Source: Hemileia vastatrix (taxonomy: Eukaryota > Basidiomycota > Pucciniomycetes > Pucciniales > Zaghouaniaceae). From it: a stretch of DNA of 64,000 nucleotides. Under the pieces are notes generated by a model, which worked only from the letters and a program-made list of their open reading frames with translations, made no database searches and was not told the DNA's origin. The DNA is taken from positions 37,607,203 through 37,671,202 of the forward strand of contig JASXTE010000005.1 of NCBI GenBank assembly GCA_030280995.1, read 5' to 3'. The position numbers and the translations under genes were made by a program. This document shows, in pieces, positions 1-12,430 of this stretch (the stretch's first letter is position 1; each line of letters opens with the position of its first letter).

Positions 1-100
1 AAACAATAATACATAGTAATAAATATTTAAGTATAGTAAATGTTTGGAAATATAAGTAAGTAATGGAATGAATCAAAAACAACCAGAAAAGAAAGCCTTA

Positions 101-361
101 CACTACGCAATATAGGGGGTGGACTTGCTAGCAAGTCCTCAACCTGAACTCAGATGGAACTCAGATGGAACTCAGACTGAACTCAGACTGAACCCATACT
201 GAACTCTACTTGAACACCCACCTAAAACTGTTCTGCTGAGTGGTGTTCATCCCTGATTGTATGGTTCCTTTATCAATAGCTCAATGTGTGTTCAATCTAT
301 GGTGAGTTTGGGTCCAAGGTTGCGGACTTGCTAGCAAGTCCGCCCCCCATATTGTGTGGTG
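101..361. mobile_element. CACTA-ended MITE, copy 1 (261 bp)
   Basis: The ends are inverted repeats of about 38 bp that begin CACTACGCAATATAGGGGG on the left and CACCACACAATATGGGGGG on the reverse complement of the right. Each inverted repeat contains the 18 bp perfect palindrome GGACTTGCTAGCAAGTCC. The element is flanked by a 3 bp duplication TTA (98-100 and 362-364). The interior holds degenerate 11 bp direct repeats of the type ACTCAGATGGA and no coding capacity. CACTA ends with a 3 bp duplication fit the CACTA/EnSpm superfamily, while the TWA-type duplication would also fit PIF/Harbinger. A second copy of identical length lies at 7638-7898. Confidence 0.9.
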
Positions 362-364
362 TTA

Positions 365-911
365 TATAGGCAAAGGAGAGACAAAGCACAGTGTTAAAAT
401 CCTAAATACAGTAGTATGAGAAAAGAAAGAAATATTCCAGAAAAACATTTCCAATTAATAAGGTTGTTCCAAAAAGAAGTTGTCAGAAAAGTGTATTTAC
501 TGTATATGACAGAAATAAATGAATGTATTTAAAATTTACTGTAAATGTCAATTTTAAATAAGTAATTTGAATTTTTTGTAGATAGGTAATTTTATTTTAA
601 TATTAATTTCTATTTCTTTTAACCTGTCATTGAGCACAGTGTTGGAAAATAGAAATATAAGGAACATTTTAATTATTCACTAACTTTACCATTTTGTAAT
701 TAGTTAATTTGTTATAGGTAAATTTAATGTAAATTAATAAAATTAAAATAATAAGGTGTGGCTTCATCCAGTAAATAATTAATTATTTTACTCGATAAGT
801 CTAGCAGCCTGGCTGACAGTAGTTTAAGTTGAGGAGAAAGAAAAGAATTAAAGGAAGGTAAAGAGTCCCATTTTCAAAAATCATTATCTATTTGCGCTTA
901 AGATAAATTTC
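365..911. other. AT-rich non-coding stretch
   Basis: No open frame, RNA gene or paired repeat is supported here. At 805-826 the bases GCCTGGCTGACA are the reverse complement of the first 12 bases of the A1 LTR, but no matching far end was found, so a complete solo LTR cannot be called. Confidence 0.4.
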
Positions 912-1321
912 TGAGAAAATAATAGATTCCTATAGAATTAAAATGAGTGAACTATATTAAGAATGTATCAATAAAAATTATTATACTTACCAAGAAAATA
1001 TCCTTTAATAAATCCTGGTCTCCATCCAAAACCAATCATGATACCACCAAGCAAATTTTTATTCATTATTGGTAAGCAAACCAAAGCCATTTGATATAGT
1101 GTCCTAATAAGGTTAGATAGTTGAATAAAGGATTCATATTTAAGTCCATTGAATGAATGATTTTTGTAAATAAATTGAGGTTTAAACATATTACTTATTA
1201 CAGCCTTAACTTCATCACCTCGAAAATTGGTTAGATATTCAATATCTTCAGGTAAATTCTTGGAATATTTATTTTTTATTGAATTTAGTTTTATAATACT
1301 TTCTGTTTTGTATATACCCAA
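912..1321 (-). pseudogene. Possible fragment of a host gene, unrecognised
   Basis: A minus-strand frame of about 117 codons without an ATG start ends in a Gly-rich stretch (GGIMIGFGWRPG). A possible donor GTAAGT (at 990) and acceptor ATAG (at 952) would define a 39 nt intron and close the frame six codons later. I do not recognise the protein. Upstream on the same strand lies a repeated Ser-rich low-complexity region. It could be the last exon of a decayed host gene or a chance open frame. The intron is short even for a fungus. Confidence 0.22.
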
Positions 1322-1394
1322 ATAAAATATTCAAGTATATATTTTTTATAATTCTTCTATTTTGATAAGATTGATCATCATTTTTTATTTTTGA

Positions 1395-1665
1395 GGGTTA
1401 TGAAGAAGATTGAATTGAAGTAGAGATTTAAAAAGATGATAAAGAGGATGATGATGAAGATAGAGGTGTAAGGCTTGAATCAGAAGAAACAGATTTTGTT
1501 TTTTCAAATTTTTTTTTTGAAAAATTATCATTTTTTGATGATTTTTCTGAATTATTTTTTGATGATTGAAATGAAGTAGAAATTGAAGAAGATCATAAAG
1601 AAAACTATGATGAAAATAGAAGTGTAAGGCTTTAATCAGAAGAAACATACATTTTGTTTTTCTGA
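1395..1665. repeat. Imperfect direct repeat, two units of about 90-110 bp
   Basis: The stretch at roughly 1412-1502 is repeated with many substitutions at 1573-1657; both contain GTGTAAGGCTT and TCAGAAGAAACA. Read on the minus strand in one frame each unit is Ser-rich (runs of SSSS). It may be a decayed internal repeat of the gene fragment at 912-1321. Confidence 0.5.
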
Positions 1666-2634
1666 AAATTTTTTTAATGGTCAAACAAACATCAATTTTT
1701 TAAGAAATAATTAAAAACTCACACAATTTAAATAAAATAGCCTTAAAAGTTTTTATCAAATAATTAATAAGAATAATTATTACTTTACTTCAATTTGACA
1801 AGTTTTGTCAGCCAGGCTATACCAGGAGCCCAGTAAATGATATGTTGATTTATTGGACCTGAAAGAGGGCATAAGAATTGCATTTGATGTATATAAATTA
1901 ATATTTTATTGCATAATAAAATTATATAAGTATCTTATTTAATATAAGTGTTATATTAATTTTATTGTTATATAAATTATTTATACATTTAAATTAAGCA
2001 TAATATATTTTATATTCTACAAATAATGGCACATTTTTATGTATTTAATAATTATAAATAAATAATTAATTAATTAAATTTATATATTAAATGAAACCTT
2101 TCATATATTATTAAACAATAATGTTGGGCGCTTTTTTGACCCTTAATTGTGTCAGAAAAAATTATTAAATAAATTATAGCACTTATTTAATAACATAGTA
2201 TTAAAATCCCCACTTTAAATCAAAAATATCATTAAATTAATTATATGATTCATTTAAGCTAATTATTGAATTAATTACATAGTTAAAACAATTAATTAAA
2301 ATTGCTTTAAACTGGATTGAATTTATTACATGAATTTTTGGTGTGAAAGTAATTTTATTTGTTTTACTTAAACCCTTTACATGTCACTATAATGTCTGTT
2401 TTGGATTATTTTACTCATTGTTCTCATGTTTCAGACTTTCTTGGTTACTAATTATTTTAATTAAGTGTTTTGGGAAGTTATGGTGAGAAAATTGTTAATT
2501 ACTCACGGGTTTTAGTTAATTGTTTCATATTTTTCTCTTAATATCTATGTTTCATTTCTACTCTTTTATATTCTTGTTTTAGCTTATTACTATTTTGTAT
2601 ATATTAATTTGTGGCGCTCAGAGGTCCCCTGGTC

Positions 2635-2642
2635 TATAAAAG
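2635..2642 (+). promoter_or_regulatory. TATA box of A1 LTR
   Basis: TATAAAAG followed by GGGCC, present at the same place in the 3' LTR (12053-12060). Its position in the second half of the LTR marks the likely U3/R boundary just downstream. Confidence 0.6.
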
Positions 2643-2812
2643 GGCCTTGGGTAATCCCCTTTAACCCATCACTTTTTACACTCACATTTTATTACATATT
2701 TAAATATTATACAAATTATTATTATTGTTATTAGTGTCATAGTTCTAATATAAATTTTAATAAATTTCTATGGTCGCTCTAAGTCTAATAATAAATATAA
2801 GTGTTTCCGCGC

Positions 2813-3903
2813 TGTAGACAATCCTATAGTACTAGCTATAGGCCTTGACCAAGGGAGTTGGAGAAAAACCAGAGAGAAAATCCCCTGTCCCTTTAGAAAA
2901 ATAGAGTGAGATTTACTTGCTAAAGTAAGTTGGTTCCTGTTTTGCTAAAGCTCCTTTTCAACACACTTGACTGCTTGATGAGCCAAGAAAGTAGTCCCCA
3001 GATAGACTACCAGACCAAAGAACTAAAATGTAGAACAAAGTCCACACCAGAGACAGCAAAGATACTTGATGTAGGCTGCAAATCCACACCAGAGACAGCA
3101 ATAATACTTGCTATAGCTTGCAAGACTATAACAGAGAAAACAGTTGCCAAAGTTAAGTTAAATGAAGAACTCACTTGCAACAAACACAGCCAATTGTGGC
3201 CAGAAAACAGTGAAAACTGAGTGAGGAACAATGATATCACCTCCGGATGGTTGTATGATGATTAAGGTTGCCCAAACTGTCTTATTCACTATGTACACAC
3301 AGACCACTAACTAAGAGCCCATGCGCACCCACCAATCTGGCGCCTGTACCCGCCAAATTGCATAAAAAACCCTCCTGAAGCGCTCCCCAACCTCTTAAAA
3401 CAGAGGCGGGCGGGCCGCCCGACGTCAGAGATGCCGCCTGAAGCGGCCTGGCCTACCTGAAGCCAGAAAACCAATAGAAACCACTAATCTAATTAGAAAA
3501 ATTAGCTACAACTACTAAAACCTTTAAAACACGGAATTTCACTATAACAACATTGAGACATAAAATATAGAGAAAAATTAGCTCTATCCAATAGTACTAA
3601 GCACTTAACCCTAAGACTTAAGGTTAGCCCATAAAACACAAAAAACAAAATTAAACAGCAATCTTTTATAAATGAAAAATGAGGAAATGACCCCTTAAAA
3701 CTCAGAATATAAAAAATGTCTTCAAGAACATAAAATATAGAGAAAAACCAGGGCTATCCAATTATAGTACCCACATACCCCCAGACCCAATATCCATGGA
3801 ATAAAACCAGAAAAATACCCAATTCCTTAACAGATGTCAATTAAGACATGCACAAACAGCGCCAAATCACACAACAAAGGCCCCTGCCAATGTTGGAAGA
3901 CCT
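2813..3903. mobile_element. Unidentified 1.09 kb insertion in the A1 5' LTR
   Basis: It is absent from the A1 3' LTR and bordered by a probable target duplication CCGCGC (2807-2812) / CTGCGC (3904-3909). It begins TGTAGACAATCC, but the right end has neither a CA end nor a matching inverted repeat, so the class is undecided. Contents are a ~43 bp unit repeated in tandem at 3040-3122 (CCACACCAGAGACAGCAA in both units), a GC-rich island at 3320-3460, and a direct repeat around ATAAAATATAGAGAAAAA (about 3560 and 3728). No transposase or reverse transcriptase is visible. Confidence 0.6.
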
Positions 3904-4101
3904 CTGCGCCTTGAAATTAAACCCTTACTTAAATAAATATAATCATTTAATAAACCTCACTATTGTGTCAACTCTCAAGTAATTTGTTGTTGCCTCCCTT
4001 AAATAACTCAAATCCTTTAATTAGTTTATTTCTTTTACTCTTTATAATCCCTTTTCTTTATATTCTTCTTTCCTACTCTTCTTCTAGACAATCGGATGAT
4101 A

Positions 4102-4116
4102 ATTGGAAGCCTTTCC
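4102..4116 (+). other. A1 primer binding site
   Basis: ATTGGAAGCCTTTCC starts directly after the 5' LTR. The same place in A2 reads ATTGGGGGTCTTTCC and in A3 ACTGGGAGCCTTTCC, so TGG..G.CTTTCC is conserved across otherwise diverged elements. The TGG fits pairing with the CCA end of a tRNA; the tRNA was not identified. Confidence 0.6.
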
Positions 4117-4772
4117 AAATGACGACAATGACTACGGACTTGCGACAAATGACATAGCGCATGGACCACCCAGCCAAAAAAGTAAAATTTTGCCGCGACC
4201 GTGTTTTGAACTTAAGTTCAATCATTTAGGTTTGTATTAAATAAAATCATATAGTATTTTGAAGTGATTTTACAATCACTATAGTAAGTTAAACTTTGCA
4301 CCTCTCACTCATATTATTATATTTTTACTGCAATAACACTGTTTGTGGCTTAATTACTGATTCACTGAGTGTAAGTGTTCATTATTTTTTAATTTTTTTT
4401 CCTAGTTGACCATAATAGAGTAAAACTCTTAGTCCTAGAAGACAATTAATATTTGATAAATTATTAAATAATTTTATTATTATTTTTTGTTTATTGGTTG
4501 AACATAATAGTACTCAATACTTAGTCCCAATATTACCATTATATTAATTTTTGGTATTAATTATTTTGGTTGACTTATAAAACCTTTATTGGTTGGTCCC
4601 ATTTTAATTATTGTTAATTCTTAATAAATAATTGTAATTACATTTATTTGTATTAAATTTTTTGTTAATTAATTGATTTTTTGATAAAATTAATTTTTTT
4701 TTTTTGTTAAAAACTCAATAAATTATATTTTATTTTGAAATAAAAATTTGAATCATTATATATTTTGATTCT
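4117..4772 (+). other. A1 leader, AT-rich
   Basis: Untranslated region between the primer binding site and the first gag ATG. It is very AT-rich and contains two related segments around GACCATAATAGAG and GAACATAATAG (4408 and 4500). No gene is seen. Confidence 0.5.
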
Positions 4773-6299
4773 ATGTTGACAGTTTTAATGTCCATTAGTT
4801 TGGCTAACAGCATGGATAACTTACATGTGGATGAGATTGAAGTGGATGGTGACACTGAATCTGTAGGTTCCTCTAAATTAACTTACAAAAATTATTCAGC
4901 TTACAGAAAACCTTCAGGACGTGGACATGGCAGGAGAATTGGAAAACCCCCCTCACCAAACAACTCTGAAAGAAGTAAAACCTCTAATAAATCAGGACAA
5001 TCAACTCAAAGGTATAAAAATAAAAAAGATACCTCTAACCCAACAAGTAAACAATCTGTCCAGTCACATCAAAGAACTGAAAGCAGAAAGCATGAATTAC
5101 AAGGCAAGGGTAGACACACTCTGGCAGCAGATGCAGGAATTATTAAATCCCAAACAGGCTCAAACTCCTCATTTTCCAGCCTCCCAGCCTCAGCCTTAGC
5201 CTCAACCTCAGCCCAATCAGGTACCCAGCTCCTTCACGCAAAATCAAAGCACTCTGCAGGTGGAGAAGTGGAAATTGGATTACTTGATGAGCCATTACCA
5301 ACAGAATGTTCAGCAACCACAAGCTCAACACCCTGGCCCATCCAGGACACCAACCTACCATCCATCTCCTCAGCCCCATCCTTATCAGGGAGGCAGAAGA
5401 AAGAAGGCGCAGGGGAAGTTTCCTCCCTTACCATGGTGAGTAATTTGTTTGATAAACATGTTGGTATGTATAATAACAAAGCTTCTTCAGGTAATATTGT
5501 TGATTCTGGTGAAAGAACAGTTAAACCCTTAGAAAGACAACTTCCTTTAATGAGTAGCCCCAATGATGTAATTAGCAAATTATCATTTGATGAACCTTTA
5601 AACTTGACTTCTACTTCTTTAATTAATCCTTCTCTTTCAATTAAGAATGATTCTGTTTCCCCTGAAGTCTATAATTTAATTGAGAAAACTTCTGAAGAAA
5701 TATTGAAAGATACCCTTGATTTTAATGTTGTAAAAGACAAACATTTAAGAGATGTGTTAATACATGAGAGTGATAGATTGAATAATTGGCACTTACATTG
5801 TAAAGTAAGTTCTTCTGTACAAGATACAGCTTATTTTAAAATTAAAAAAACCTTGAATATTGTTCTTAGCCAACAAAAACAAATAAGGAGTGACCATAGA
5901 TCTATCTCAGATAGGAATATCAATCTACATAAAACCTTGAGTGAATTGAAACCCCTTATTGAGGAAAATTATTCATTAAAAAGTGAAATTAAATCTCTAC
6001 AAAATGAGTTTAAAAAGCTAAAAAATGATTTCCATGCACTGAGTGCCAAACACACAGTTTCTGAGGACAGAAATGTTTTATCTCTTGCAAAAGTAAATGA
6101 CCAGATGTCTGAAATTCCAAGGATAAGAAACTATGTGTCTGACCTGCAGGAAAAATTTTCAACCTTAACCATCAATAATTATGGTATAAATGAGAATGCT
6201 GCCCATAAGCTGCATAAAATAAAGGAAAAGAACCTGAACAGAGTCCCTCTTTTCTTCCTCATATTTCAACCATTAAACAAACTGACAATGAGTCTGTAA
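4773..6299 (+). pseudogene. gag: A1 gag, N-terminal part (broken)
   Basis: A 508-codon frame equivalent to the first part of the intact A2 polyprotein. It contains Ser/Thr-rich low complexity, then long coiled-coil-forming stretches (about residues 350-480). A one-base frame change near 6225-6234 moves the reading into the frame used by the rest of gag, so this frame ends out of register at 6299. The first 30 codons may also be exon 1 of the overlapping coiled-coil frame: a GTAGGT donor sits at 4863 and an acceptor at 4917. Confidence 0.75.
4918..5439 (+). pseudogene. A1 overlapping coiled-coil frame (exon 2), one stop
   Basis: This frame overlaps gag in another phase. It starts after the acceptor CTTCAG (to 4917), with its first ATG at 4927, and ends PW-stop at 5437-5439. 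It is the counterpart of better-preserved frames in A2 and A3 and keeps the motif KWKLDY (KWKWDW in the others) and a basic tail HPYQGGRRKK. One in-frame TAG (5197-5199) interrupts a Pro-Gln repeat, consistent with CAG to TAG. A putative 55 nt phase-0 intron (4863-4917) would join it to the ATG at 4773. Confidence 0.6.
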
Positions 6300-6310
6300 T
6301 ATCTTTTTCT

Positions 6311-7489
6311 ACTAGCATAAAATCTTGTGATAGTCATGTACCAGCTGTTTCTGTAAATAATGAAATTTCTGAACACCTGGCTAAACTTCGGGAATTATTA
6401 ATGATAAATAATTCAAACCAAAGGATGGACCATCCCAGTACACAGAAAAATTGGCCTAAATTGGACCAATATCCTACCTTTGATGGTGATTCTTCATCTG
6501 ATTGGCAACACTTTATCCAAAGAATTGATAATTTAAAGAGATCATATAAACTACCTGATGAGGAAATTGTTTCTAAGCTAATTTATTTATTTTCAAATGT
6601 AGCCTTGATGTGGTATGAATCTTTTCTTTTAGATAAAAATCATTATACATGGAATGATTAGAAATCCTTGATTGAGAATCAAATTGGTGGTTCAAAATTC
6701 AGGTTGGCTCAGAAAAGACTGTATGAGAATACTAGATATGTATCCTCCTCTGTTGAAAATCCCATTGTTTTTCTTATGAAAGTATCAAAACTCCTAAGAG
6801 CAGTTGATCCAAAGATGGATTATAATATTTGGAGAGATAAAATCTTGTATAAATTACCAAATTCTCTTAGAGATTTAATTGTAGCTAGAACTGAGCATGT
6901 GAGGGAACACTCTTCTTTCATTAACATCTGTAATGAGGTACTGCTCAATCATAGATATGAACCAAAGAATTACCTTGGTAAATCTTCTCATGATCAAAAT
7001 AAACCCTCTACAAAGCCCCCAGAAAAATCTGGTAAACCCTCTGCCCCAGTTGCACCTAAAAAATATGCAACAAATACTTGTTATAAGTGTAAAAAAACAT
7101 GTAAAAAGGGTCATGTTTGTGACAAGAAAATTCATCTTGTTGAACAAAATGAAGACACTGATGAGGTGGAAATTGATGTCAATAATTCTTCTAGTGACTG
7201 TGAAAGTAATATCTCCTATGACAATGACTCTGTTAAAGATGTTTTAATGTTGGAACAGAATGTCCATTATTTAGATAATATATCTGAAGAATGTGTATTG
7301 GATTTATCTTCAGTGGAAAATGATGAAATAATTAAATATATTACTAACAATTCTATAGCCATATCCCCTTTGAAAGCACCTGTTATCATTAATGGTAAAA
7401 ATGTTGATATAGTTCTTGACTCTGGTGCTGGAGGAAGTGTAGTGTCTGAAAGAGCTTTAGCTTCAGTAGATAAGGATTATTTGAGTTAA
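6311..7489 (+). pseudogene. gag: A1 gag C-terminal part, zinc knuckle and protease start (broken)
   Basis: The frame continues the Gag core: the segment beginning KNWPKLDQYPTFDGD aligns with the same block in A2 and A3. A TAG at 6659-6661 replaces a conserved Trp (TGG to TAG). A modified zinc knuckle of the C-x2-C-x7-H-x-C kind seen in A2 and A3 is at about 7078-7120 (CYKCKKTCKKGHVC). The aspartic protease motif DSGAGG follows at about 7420. A TAA at 7487-7489 stops the frame soon after. Confidence 0.8.
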
Positions 7490-10400
7490 TTATTACCTAT
7501 AACTTCTGAAAAATGGAGAGGGTATGGTTCTACCTTAATTCCTATTGGCAAAAACAAAACCTCTGTATTCTTCAAATATAATGGTGGTTTTATCAGAGCT
7601 ATTTGTGAATTTGTTGTCATGAAAAATGATAATTTAACACTACGCAATATAGGGGGTGGACTTGCTAGCAAGTCCTCAACCTGAACTCAGATGGAACTCA
7701 GATGGAACTCAGACTGAACTCATACTGAACCCATACTGAACTCTACTTGAACACCCACCTAAAACTGTTCTGCTGAGTGGTGTTCATCCCTGATTGTATG
7801 GTTCCTTTATCAATAGCTCAATGTGTGTTCAATCTATGGTGAGTTTGGGTCCAAGGTTGCGGACTTGCTAGAAAGTCCGCCCCCCATATTGTGTGGTGTA
7901 AGCAATTGGTTTATTATGGGTAATGATATTTTGACCATGTTTGGTGTGAAATTGGACCCAGAAAATAATTGCTTCACCTTGGGATTGAATGGCAAAAGAA
8001 AATTCAACATTTCCTCCCCTAGAAAACCTTCTGGGCATCTGTTAAAGTCTTGTAACTCACTGATACAGTGTAAAGGCAGAACTACAATTGAAATGGATGA
8101 TTTATTAAATGAAACAAATACTGCTTCTTTTGGTAATCAGTTTACTAGTGAACAAAAGGATTCTATTATTGCCTCAATTACCTCTTTCCCTATGGCTTTT
8201 TCTCATGGTTCTCATGTCTTAGGAAGTGTTCAGGAAGAAATGAAAATTACTTTATCCTGTAACTTGAGTGATATTCCTCCTAGTCTTCAGAAAAAACCAT
8301 ATCCTGCTTCTGCAACAAAAAGAAAGGATATTGAAGATAATATTGCCCCATTATTGAAAATGAATATCATTAAGAAAGTGGATGTCACCCCCAAATATTG
8401 TGTCATCTCCCCAGTCTTAATCTCTTATGAAAAAGATAAGGCTAGATTATGTGGAGATTACAGAGCATTAAACACTTATACTGTTGATGATATTTATCCT
8501 TTACCCAGAATTAATTCAATACATGCTACCTTGCAAGGTGCAAAATTTATTACTTGTCTGGATGGTAATAAAGGGTATCATCAAGTTCCAGTTGAGAAAA
8601 ATTCTCAAACTTTTTTGCTTATTGCTACTCATATGGGAATATATAAGTATTTTAGAATGCCATTTGGCCCTAAAAATGCACCATCAGTTTTCCAAAAATT
8701 CATGGATAACACTTTCCATCAGAAAATAGTTGAAGGATGGATTATGGTGTATATTGATGATATCATAGTTTTTTCTAAAACTCTTGATGAAAATATGGTT
8801 CATTTAAATAGGGTTTTCCAAAAAATGAATAAAATCAATATGACCTTGTCCTTGAAAAAGTGTAAATTTGGTTTTCAATCTTTGAAAGTCCTTGGCCATG
8901 TTGTGTCAGGCCTACAAATTTGTGTAGACCACAACAAAGTTGCTGAAATTCAAAATGTAAAAGCACCAACTTCTGTAAGAGAAATCCAAAGTTTTTTGGG
9001 TGTGTGTGGCTATTATAGACAATATATTAAAAATTATCAGGTCATAGCCTTGCCTCTTACCAAACTAACTAGGAAAGATGTTGCATTCATCTGGAATATT
9101 GACTGTCAGAAAGCTTTTGATACATTAAAATGTTGCTTAATGAAAGCCCCTATCTTAGCTCTTCCAGATTTTAACAAATCATTTGTCCTGTATAAAGATG
9201 CTAGCTTTGTTGGTCAAGGTGCTGCCCTCCACCAGAAACAAAATATTAATGATAAATCCTCAGAGGTTTTAATTTGTTATATTTCAAGAACCTTTATAAA
9301 TAGTGAATTAAAATATGGTGCCACTCAATTAGAGTGCTTAGCAGTTTTTTGGGCTCTTGAGAAGCTTTATTACTATCTGAATGACCAAAAGTTTGAATTG
9401 GTAACTGACTGTAGTGCTGTGAAGTCCCTCTTAAACCTGAAAACACCTAATAGACATATGTCTAGGTGGCAAATTGCTGTTCAAGAATACAGAGGACGGA
9501 TGAAAATTATCCATAGAGCTGGAAATGTTCACTCCAATGTTGATATGCTGTCCAGATTGCCTCTTCCAAATAATGATTCCAATCCTGCGTATGTACCTGA
9601 AGATGATACTGTTCATATCCATGGTATATTTATAGTTGATATGGAAGAAGAGTTATTACAATTAATACTGGATTCATATGATAAGGATTATGATTTAAAT
9701 AAATTATTTACTATATTAAATGATCCTAAGAATGCTTCAATTCAAGCATTGATTAAAACTCTTCCTGAAAAGCATCAAAATGCATTGATTAAAGGAAAGT
9801 TTTCTATTGAAGATGGTTATATATATTATAGAAGAAAGCTTAATAATGTAATTGTAATTACTCCTTCTATGAAAGAAATTATCCTCAAACTTTGTCATGA
9901 TGACATATTAGCTGGTCATTTTGATCTTGAAAAAACATTAATTAGAATCAAAAACACTGCTTGGTGGGCTAATATGTCTGAAGATACAAAATTATATGTT
10001 GAATCTTGTGATTCCTGCCAGAAATCTAAAAGGTTGACAGGTAAAAGAGCAGGGTTATTAAAACATATTGAAGCACCTGATGCTCCTTGGAAAAAAATTA
10101 ACATGGATTTTGTCACTGGTCTTTCTGTAGCAGGTAAAGACAGTTATAACTCTTGTTGGGTAATAGTAGATAGATTCACAAAAATGTGCAAATTTATTCG
10201 TACCCACAAAGATGAATCCACAAAAGAATTAGCTTTCTTATGGTGGTCTTACATGTTTAATATTATTGTTTTTCCAAAAGCCATTATCTCTGATAGAGAT
10301 CCAAAATTTACTTCTGCGTTTTGGACCTCTTTGATGGATATTTGTGGCTGTGAGTTAAAGTTGTCTACAGCTCACCATCCTCAGACTGATGGTCTAGCTG

Positions 10401-11190
10401 AGAGAATGATTCAAACTCTGGAAGATATGATTAGAAGGTATTGTGACTTTGGATTAGAATATAAAGACAATGACAGATTTACTCATGACTGGGTCACTCT
10501 ATTTCCTGGTCTTGAATTTGCATATAATAGCACTGTTCATTCTGTCACTGAGAAAAAGCCTTTTGAGCTTTGGTTAGGTTATGTCCCAAACACTCCTGCT
10601 CAGATTCTCAATAATAAATTACCTAATTTGGAACTACACCCTGGTGTAAAATCTTTTATACAAATGCAACAGGTATGTAGAAAATATGCTCAAATCTGTA
10701 TTGATAAAGCATTTGAATATGAAAAGAAAAGATGGGATAAATCCCATAAAGAATACACATTTAACAAGGGTGATGAAGTGTTGATATCTACTGTCCATTT
10801 TAATTTACAAGGTAACAACAAATTAAAAGATCCTTTTGTAGGACCATTTGTTGTAAAAGAATTTTGGGAGATAATGCAGTAGAAGTTGTATTGTATTCTC
10901 CATATGATAGGAAACATCCTGTTTTTCCCATTTCTTTGATTAAGCCTTAAACTTCCAACAGTCACTTATTTCACAAAAGAAGGGGAAGACCTAAGAAAAA
11001 CCCTCAGGAAGTCACAGAAACTGCAGAAATTGATAAAATTCTCAATGATTGAATTATCACTTCTGAGAGAGGTATTAAATATTTATTGAGATACAAGAAC
11101 AAATCATCTGAACATGATGCATGGATACCTGGAAAGGAGATTTCAAATCTTCCTACTCTGTTAAAAAAGTACAAAAAGAAAAAATCTTAG
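7490..11190 (+). pseudogene. pol: A1 pol: protease end, RT, RNase H, integrase, chromodomain (broken)
   Basis: After the protease region a MITE (7638-7898) splits the frame; the flanking bases rejoin in frame across one TAA duplication copy. Then follow reverse transcriptase with YIDDIIVFS (about 8752), RNase H (LYKDAS where A2 has LYTDAS), the integrase zinc domain (HDDILAGHF ... CDSCQKSK) and the integrase core with D, SDRDPKF and HHPQTDGLAERM. A one-base loss near 10861-10866 shifts the frame before the chromodomain, which reads on to 11190 with stops at 10948 (TAA) and 11050 (TGA). In life it would copy and integrate the element. The chromodomain of chromoviruses directs insertion to chromatin marks. 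Confidence 0.88.
7638..7898. mobile_element. CACTA-ended MITE, copy 2, inside A1 pol
   Basis: Same length (261 bp) and same ends as copy 1 at 101-361, with a 3 bp duplication TAA (7635-7637, 7899-7901). The right-hand palindrome has one change (GCTAGAAAG for GCTAGCAAG). It interrupts the protease/RT linker of A1, so it arrived after A1. Confidence 0.93.
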
Positions 11191-11210
11191 CATTTTTTTA
11201 TTATTTTTTT

Positions 11211-11223
11211 TAGAGTGAGGGAG
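11211..11223 (+). other. A1 polypurine tract
   Basis: AGAGTGAGGGAG lies directly before the 3' LTR; A2 has the similar GGGGTGAGGGAG. This is the expected plus-strand primer site for reverse transcription. Confidence 0.65.
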
Positions 11224-12430
11224 TGTCAGCCAGGCTATACCAGGAGCCCAGTAAATGATATATTGATTTATTGGACCTGAAAGAGCGCGTAAGAATTGCA
11301 TTTTATGTATATAAATTAATATTTTATTGCATAATAAAATTATATAAGTATCTTATTTAATATAAGTGTTATATTAATTTTATTGTTATATAAATTATTT
11401 ATACATTTAAATTAAGCATAATATATTTTATATTCTACAAATAATGGCACATTTTTATGTATTTAATAATTATAAATTAATAATTAATTAATTAAATTTA
11501 TATATTGAATAAAACCTTTCATATATTATTAAACAATAATATTGGGCACTTTTTTGACCCTTAATTGTGTCGGAAAAAATTATTAAATAAATTATAACAC
11601 TTATTTAATAACATAGTATTAAAATACCCACTTTAAACTACAAATATCATTAAATTAATTATATGATTCATTTAAACTAATTATTGAATTAATTACATAG
11701 TTAAAACAATTAATTTAAATTGCTTTAAACTGGATTGAATTTATTACATGAATTTTTGGTGTGAAAGTAATTTTATTTGTTTTACTTAAACCCTTTACAT
11801 GTCACTATAATGTCTGTTTTGGATTATTTTACTCATTGTTCTCATGTTTCAGACTTTCTTGGTTACTAATTATTTTAATTAAGTGTTTTGGGAAGTTATG
11901 GTGAGAAAATTGTTAATTACTCACGGGTTTTAGTTAATTGTTTCATATTTTTCTCTTAATATCTATGTTTCATTTCTACTCTTTTATATTCTTGTTTTAG
12001 CTTATTACTATTTTGTATATACTGATTTGTGGCTCTCAGAGGCCCCCTGGTCTATAAAAGGGCCTTGGGCAATCCCCTTTAACCCATCACTTTTTACACT
12101 CACATTTTATTACATATTTAAATATTATACAAATTATTATTATTGTTATTAGTGTCATAGTTCTAATATAAATTTTAATAAATTTCTATGGTCACTCTAA
12201 GTCTAATAATAAATATAAGTGTTTCTGCGCATTGAAATTAAACCCTTACTTAAATAAATATAATCATTTAATAAACCTCACTATTGTGTAAACTCTCAAG
12301 TAACTTGTTGTTGCCTCCCTTAAATAACTCAAATCCTTTAATTAGTTTATTTCTTTTACTCTTTATAATCCCTTTTCTTTATATTCTTCTTTCACCCTTC
12401 ATTCCTTTTCTTCTAGACAACCAGCTGATA
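11224..12430 (+). repeat. A1 3' LTR
   Basis: 1207 bp, starting TGTCAGCCAGGC and ending CTGATA. It lacks the 1.09 kb insertion of the 5' copy and has scattered substitutions against it, so A1 is not recent. A TATA box is at 12053-12060. Confidence 0.92.

Larger units (their letters stand above)
1806..4101 (+). repeat. A1 5' LTR, split by a 1.09 kb insertion
   Basis: It matches the 3' LTR (11224-12430) base for base over long stretches except for 2813-3903, which is absent from the 3' copy. Without that insertion its length is about 1.2 kb, as in the 3' LTR. It starts TGTCAGCCAGGC. Confidence 0.92.

Noticed and set aside
770..826. Solo LTR of the A1 family on the minus strand
   Set aside because: Only the terminal 12 bases match clearly; no far end or target duplication was found.
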